14,098 nucleotides of DNA from Syntrophaceae bacterium (GTDB taxonomy: Bacteria > Desulfobacterota > Syntrophia > Syntrophales > UBA2210): positions 1 to 14,098 of the forward strand of contig JAUXBI010000012.1 in the NCBI GenBank assembly GCA_030619435.1, read 5' to 3'. Positions 13,318 through 14,098 of this stretch are shown here, piece after piece; position 1 is the first letter of the stretch; every line of letters starts with the position of its first letter. Under the pieces are notes generated by a model. That model did not search any database. It saw nothing but the letters and a program-made list of their open reading frames with translations, and was not told the origin of the DNA. The translations under genes and the position numbers were made by a program.

Positions 13318-14098
13318 CTATCCTCTCGGATGATATTTTTTGTGAATCTCCTTCAATCTCTCACGAGTGACATGCGTATAGATCTGTGTGGTGGATATAT
13401 CGGCGTGACCGAGCATTACCTGCACAGAACGCAAATCAGCTCCTCCCTCCAGAAGGTGTGTCGCAAAAGAATGCCTGAACGTATGAGGGTAAACCTTCTT
13501 CTGCAATTCGGCTTTCCTAACATATTTTTTTACAATCTTCCAGAACCCCTGACGTGTCAGGCCTGCTCCCGATCTATTCAGGAAAATGGTGTTTACCGAT
13601 CTTCCCTTAGACAATTTCCGCCTTGAGCCTTCTACATATCGGTTCAGACAGTCAAAAGCCGCCCTTCCAATCGGAACAATTCTCTCCTTGTTCCCCTTTC
13701 CCACAACGATGAGATAACCCGCCTGCCAGTTTATGTTACTCATGGACAGAGAAACCACTTCCGACACGCGAATCCCCGTCGCATACAGAAGCTCCAGCAT
13801 GGCGGTATCCCTGACAGCAAGAGGTGTCTTCGTGCCGGGCTGTTTTAAGAGAAGGTTCATCTCTTCCCTGCTCAGCGTGTCCGGAAGATGCATCCATACT
13901 CTGGCCAGTTCGATGTTAGCCACAGGATTTTCATCAACAACTTTCTCAGTCAGTAGATACCGGTAAAACCCCCTGATAGCCGCGAGAGACCGGTTGATGG
14001 AACTGGTTGCCAGTCCGCCATCCTTCAGATTTCCGAGAAACGAGATAATATCGTCGGAAGAAATCTCCCTGATATTTTTACCCCCCGCCTGTTCGATA
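13318..14098 (-). CDS. xerD: XerD-type tyrosine recombinase, N-terminus cut by the window edge
   Basis: XerD with XerC resolves chromosome dimers at dif sites, aided by FtsK. The open frame runs to the window edge, giving 259 visible residues. The translated edge part (SFLGNLKDGG, then SLAAIRGFYRYLLTEK) is a typical SAM-like core-binding domain, so the GTG at 13923 is internal and not the true start. All six catalytic residues are visible, numbered from the fragment start: R110, K134, H205, R208, H231 and nucleophile Y240 in TTQIYTHV. Adding 38-39 gives E. coli XerD numbering (R148 to Y279), so only about 38 residues are missing. XerD is preferred to XerC by the LPDTLSREEM region and this alignment, but XerC or a related single-recombinase enzyme cannot be fully excluded. 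No mobile-element signs flank it. Confidence 0.9.
   Translation of the reverse strand, partial: IEQAGGKNIREISSDDIISFLGNLKDGGLATSSINRSLAAIRGFYRYLLTEKVVDENPVANIELARVWMHLPDTLSREEMNLLLKQPGTKTPLAVRDTAMLELLYATGIRVSEVVSLSMSNINWQAGYLIVVGKGNKERIVPIGRAAFDCLNRYVEGSRRKLSKGRSVNTIFLNRSGAGLTRQGFWKIVKKYVRKAELQKKVYPHTFRHSFATHLLEGGADLRSVQVMLGHADISTTQIYTHVTRERLKEIHKKYHPRG
13322..13327 (-). promoter_or_regulatory. Ribosome-binding site that decides the TPR protein start
   Basis: GAGAGG read on the minus strand is 6 bases before the ATG at 13315 and only 3 before the GTG at 13318, so the ATG is preferred. It lies within the last codons of xerD, implying coupled translation. Confidence 0.6.

Noticed and set aside
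13318..13923. A short 201-residue recombinase starting at the GTG at 13923
   Set aside because: The frame continues to the window edge with a typical XerD N-terminal domain, and E. coli numbering fits a full-length enzyme missing only about 38 residues.
13318..14098. Phage or integron integrase marking a mobile element
   Set aside because: Catalytic spacing matches housekeeping XerD, and there are no att-like repeats, tRNA gene or phage genes nearby; the flanks are conserved housekeeping genes.

Overview
The window reads as a chromosomal housekeeping block from a Gram-negative, LPS-making bacterium. Almost everything is on the minus strand, so genes run from right to left. The order xerD - TPR protein - kdsA - kdsC - lptC - lptA - lptB - rpoN - hpf - ptsN - hprK - rapZ matches the LPS-export/sigma-54/nitrogen-PTS neighbourhood of Desulfobacterota (former Deltaproteobacteria) and some neighbouring phyla. 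HprK beside PtsN and RapZ, a long-form HPF, and a metal-type KdsA fit that placement. The phylum is an inference from gene order and protein character, not a search result.

Layout from right to left. 14098-13318: XerD tyrosine recombinase, cut by the window edge. 13315-11321: a membrane-anchored protein with 13 TPR repeats. 11302-9921: kdsA and kdsC, two enzymes of Kdo synthesis. 9738-7881: lptC, lptA and lptB, the periplasmic bridge and ATPase of LPS export. 7872-6433: rpoN (sigma-54). 6278-3609: hpf (ribosome hibernation), ptsN (EIIA-Ntr), a short HprK-like kinase and rapZ. A plus-strand gene, 2270-3595, for a membrane-anchored M23 (LytM) peptidase converges on rapZ. Divergent from it, 2037-116, lies a coaBC-udg pair (coenzyme A synthesis and Fe-S uracil-DNA glycosylase) joined by an ATGA overlap.

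The genes link outer-membrane assembly (Kdo and Lpt), cell-wall editing (M23), and regulation by sigma-54, PtsN and RapZ. Four intergenic stretches of about 150-230 bases carry the regulatory signals and repeats. They hold a sigma-54-type -24/-12 element before lptC, a near-consensus sigma-70 promoter before hpf, promoter candidates for the divergent coaBC and M23 genes, and palindromic repeat-like elements before M23 and between ptsN and hprK.

No phage, transposon, CRISPR array, rRNA or tRNA was seen, and no wholly new system is evident. The most interesting items are the three-TPR super-repeat, the HprK without its N-terminal domain, and the sigma-54-type promoter placed to drive an operon that contains rpoN itself.
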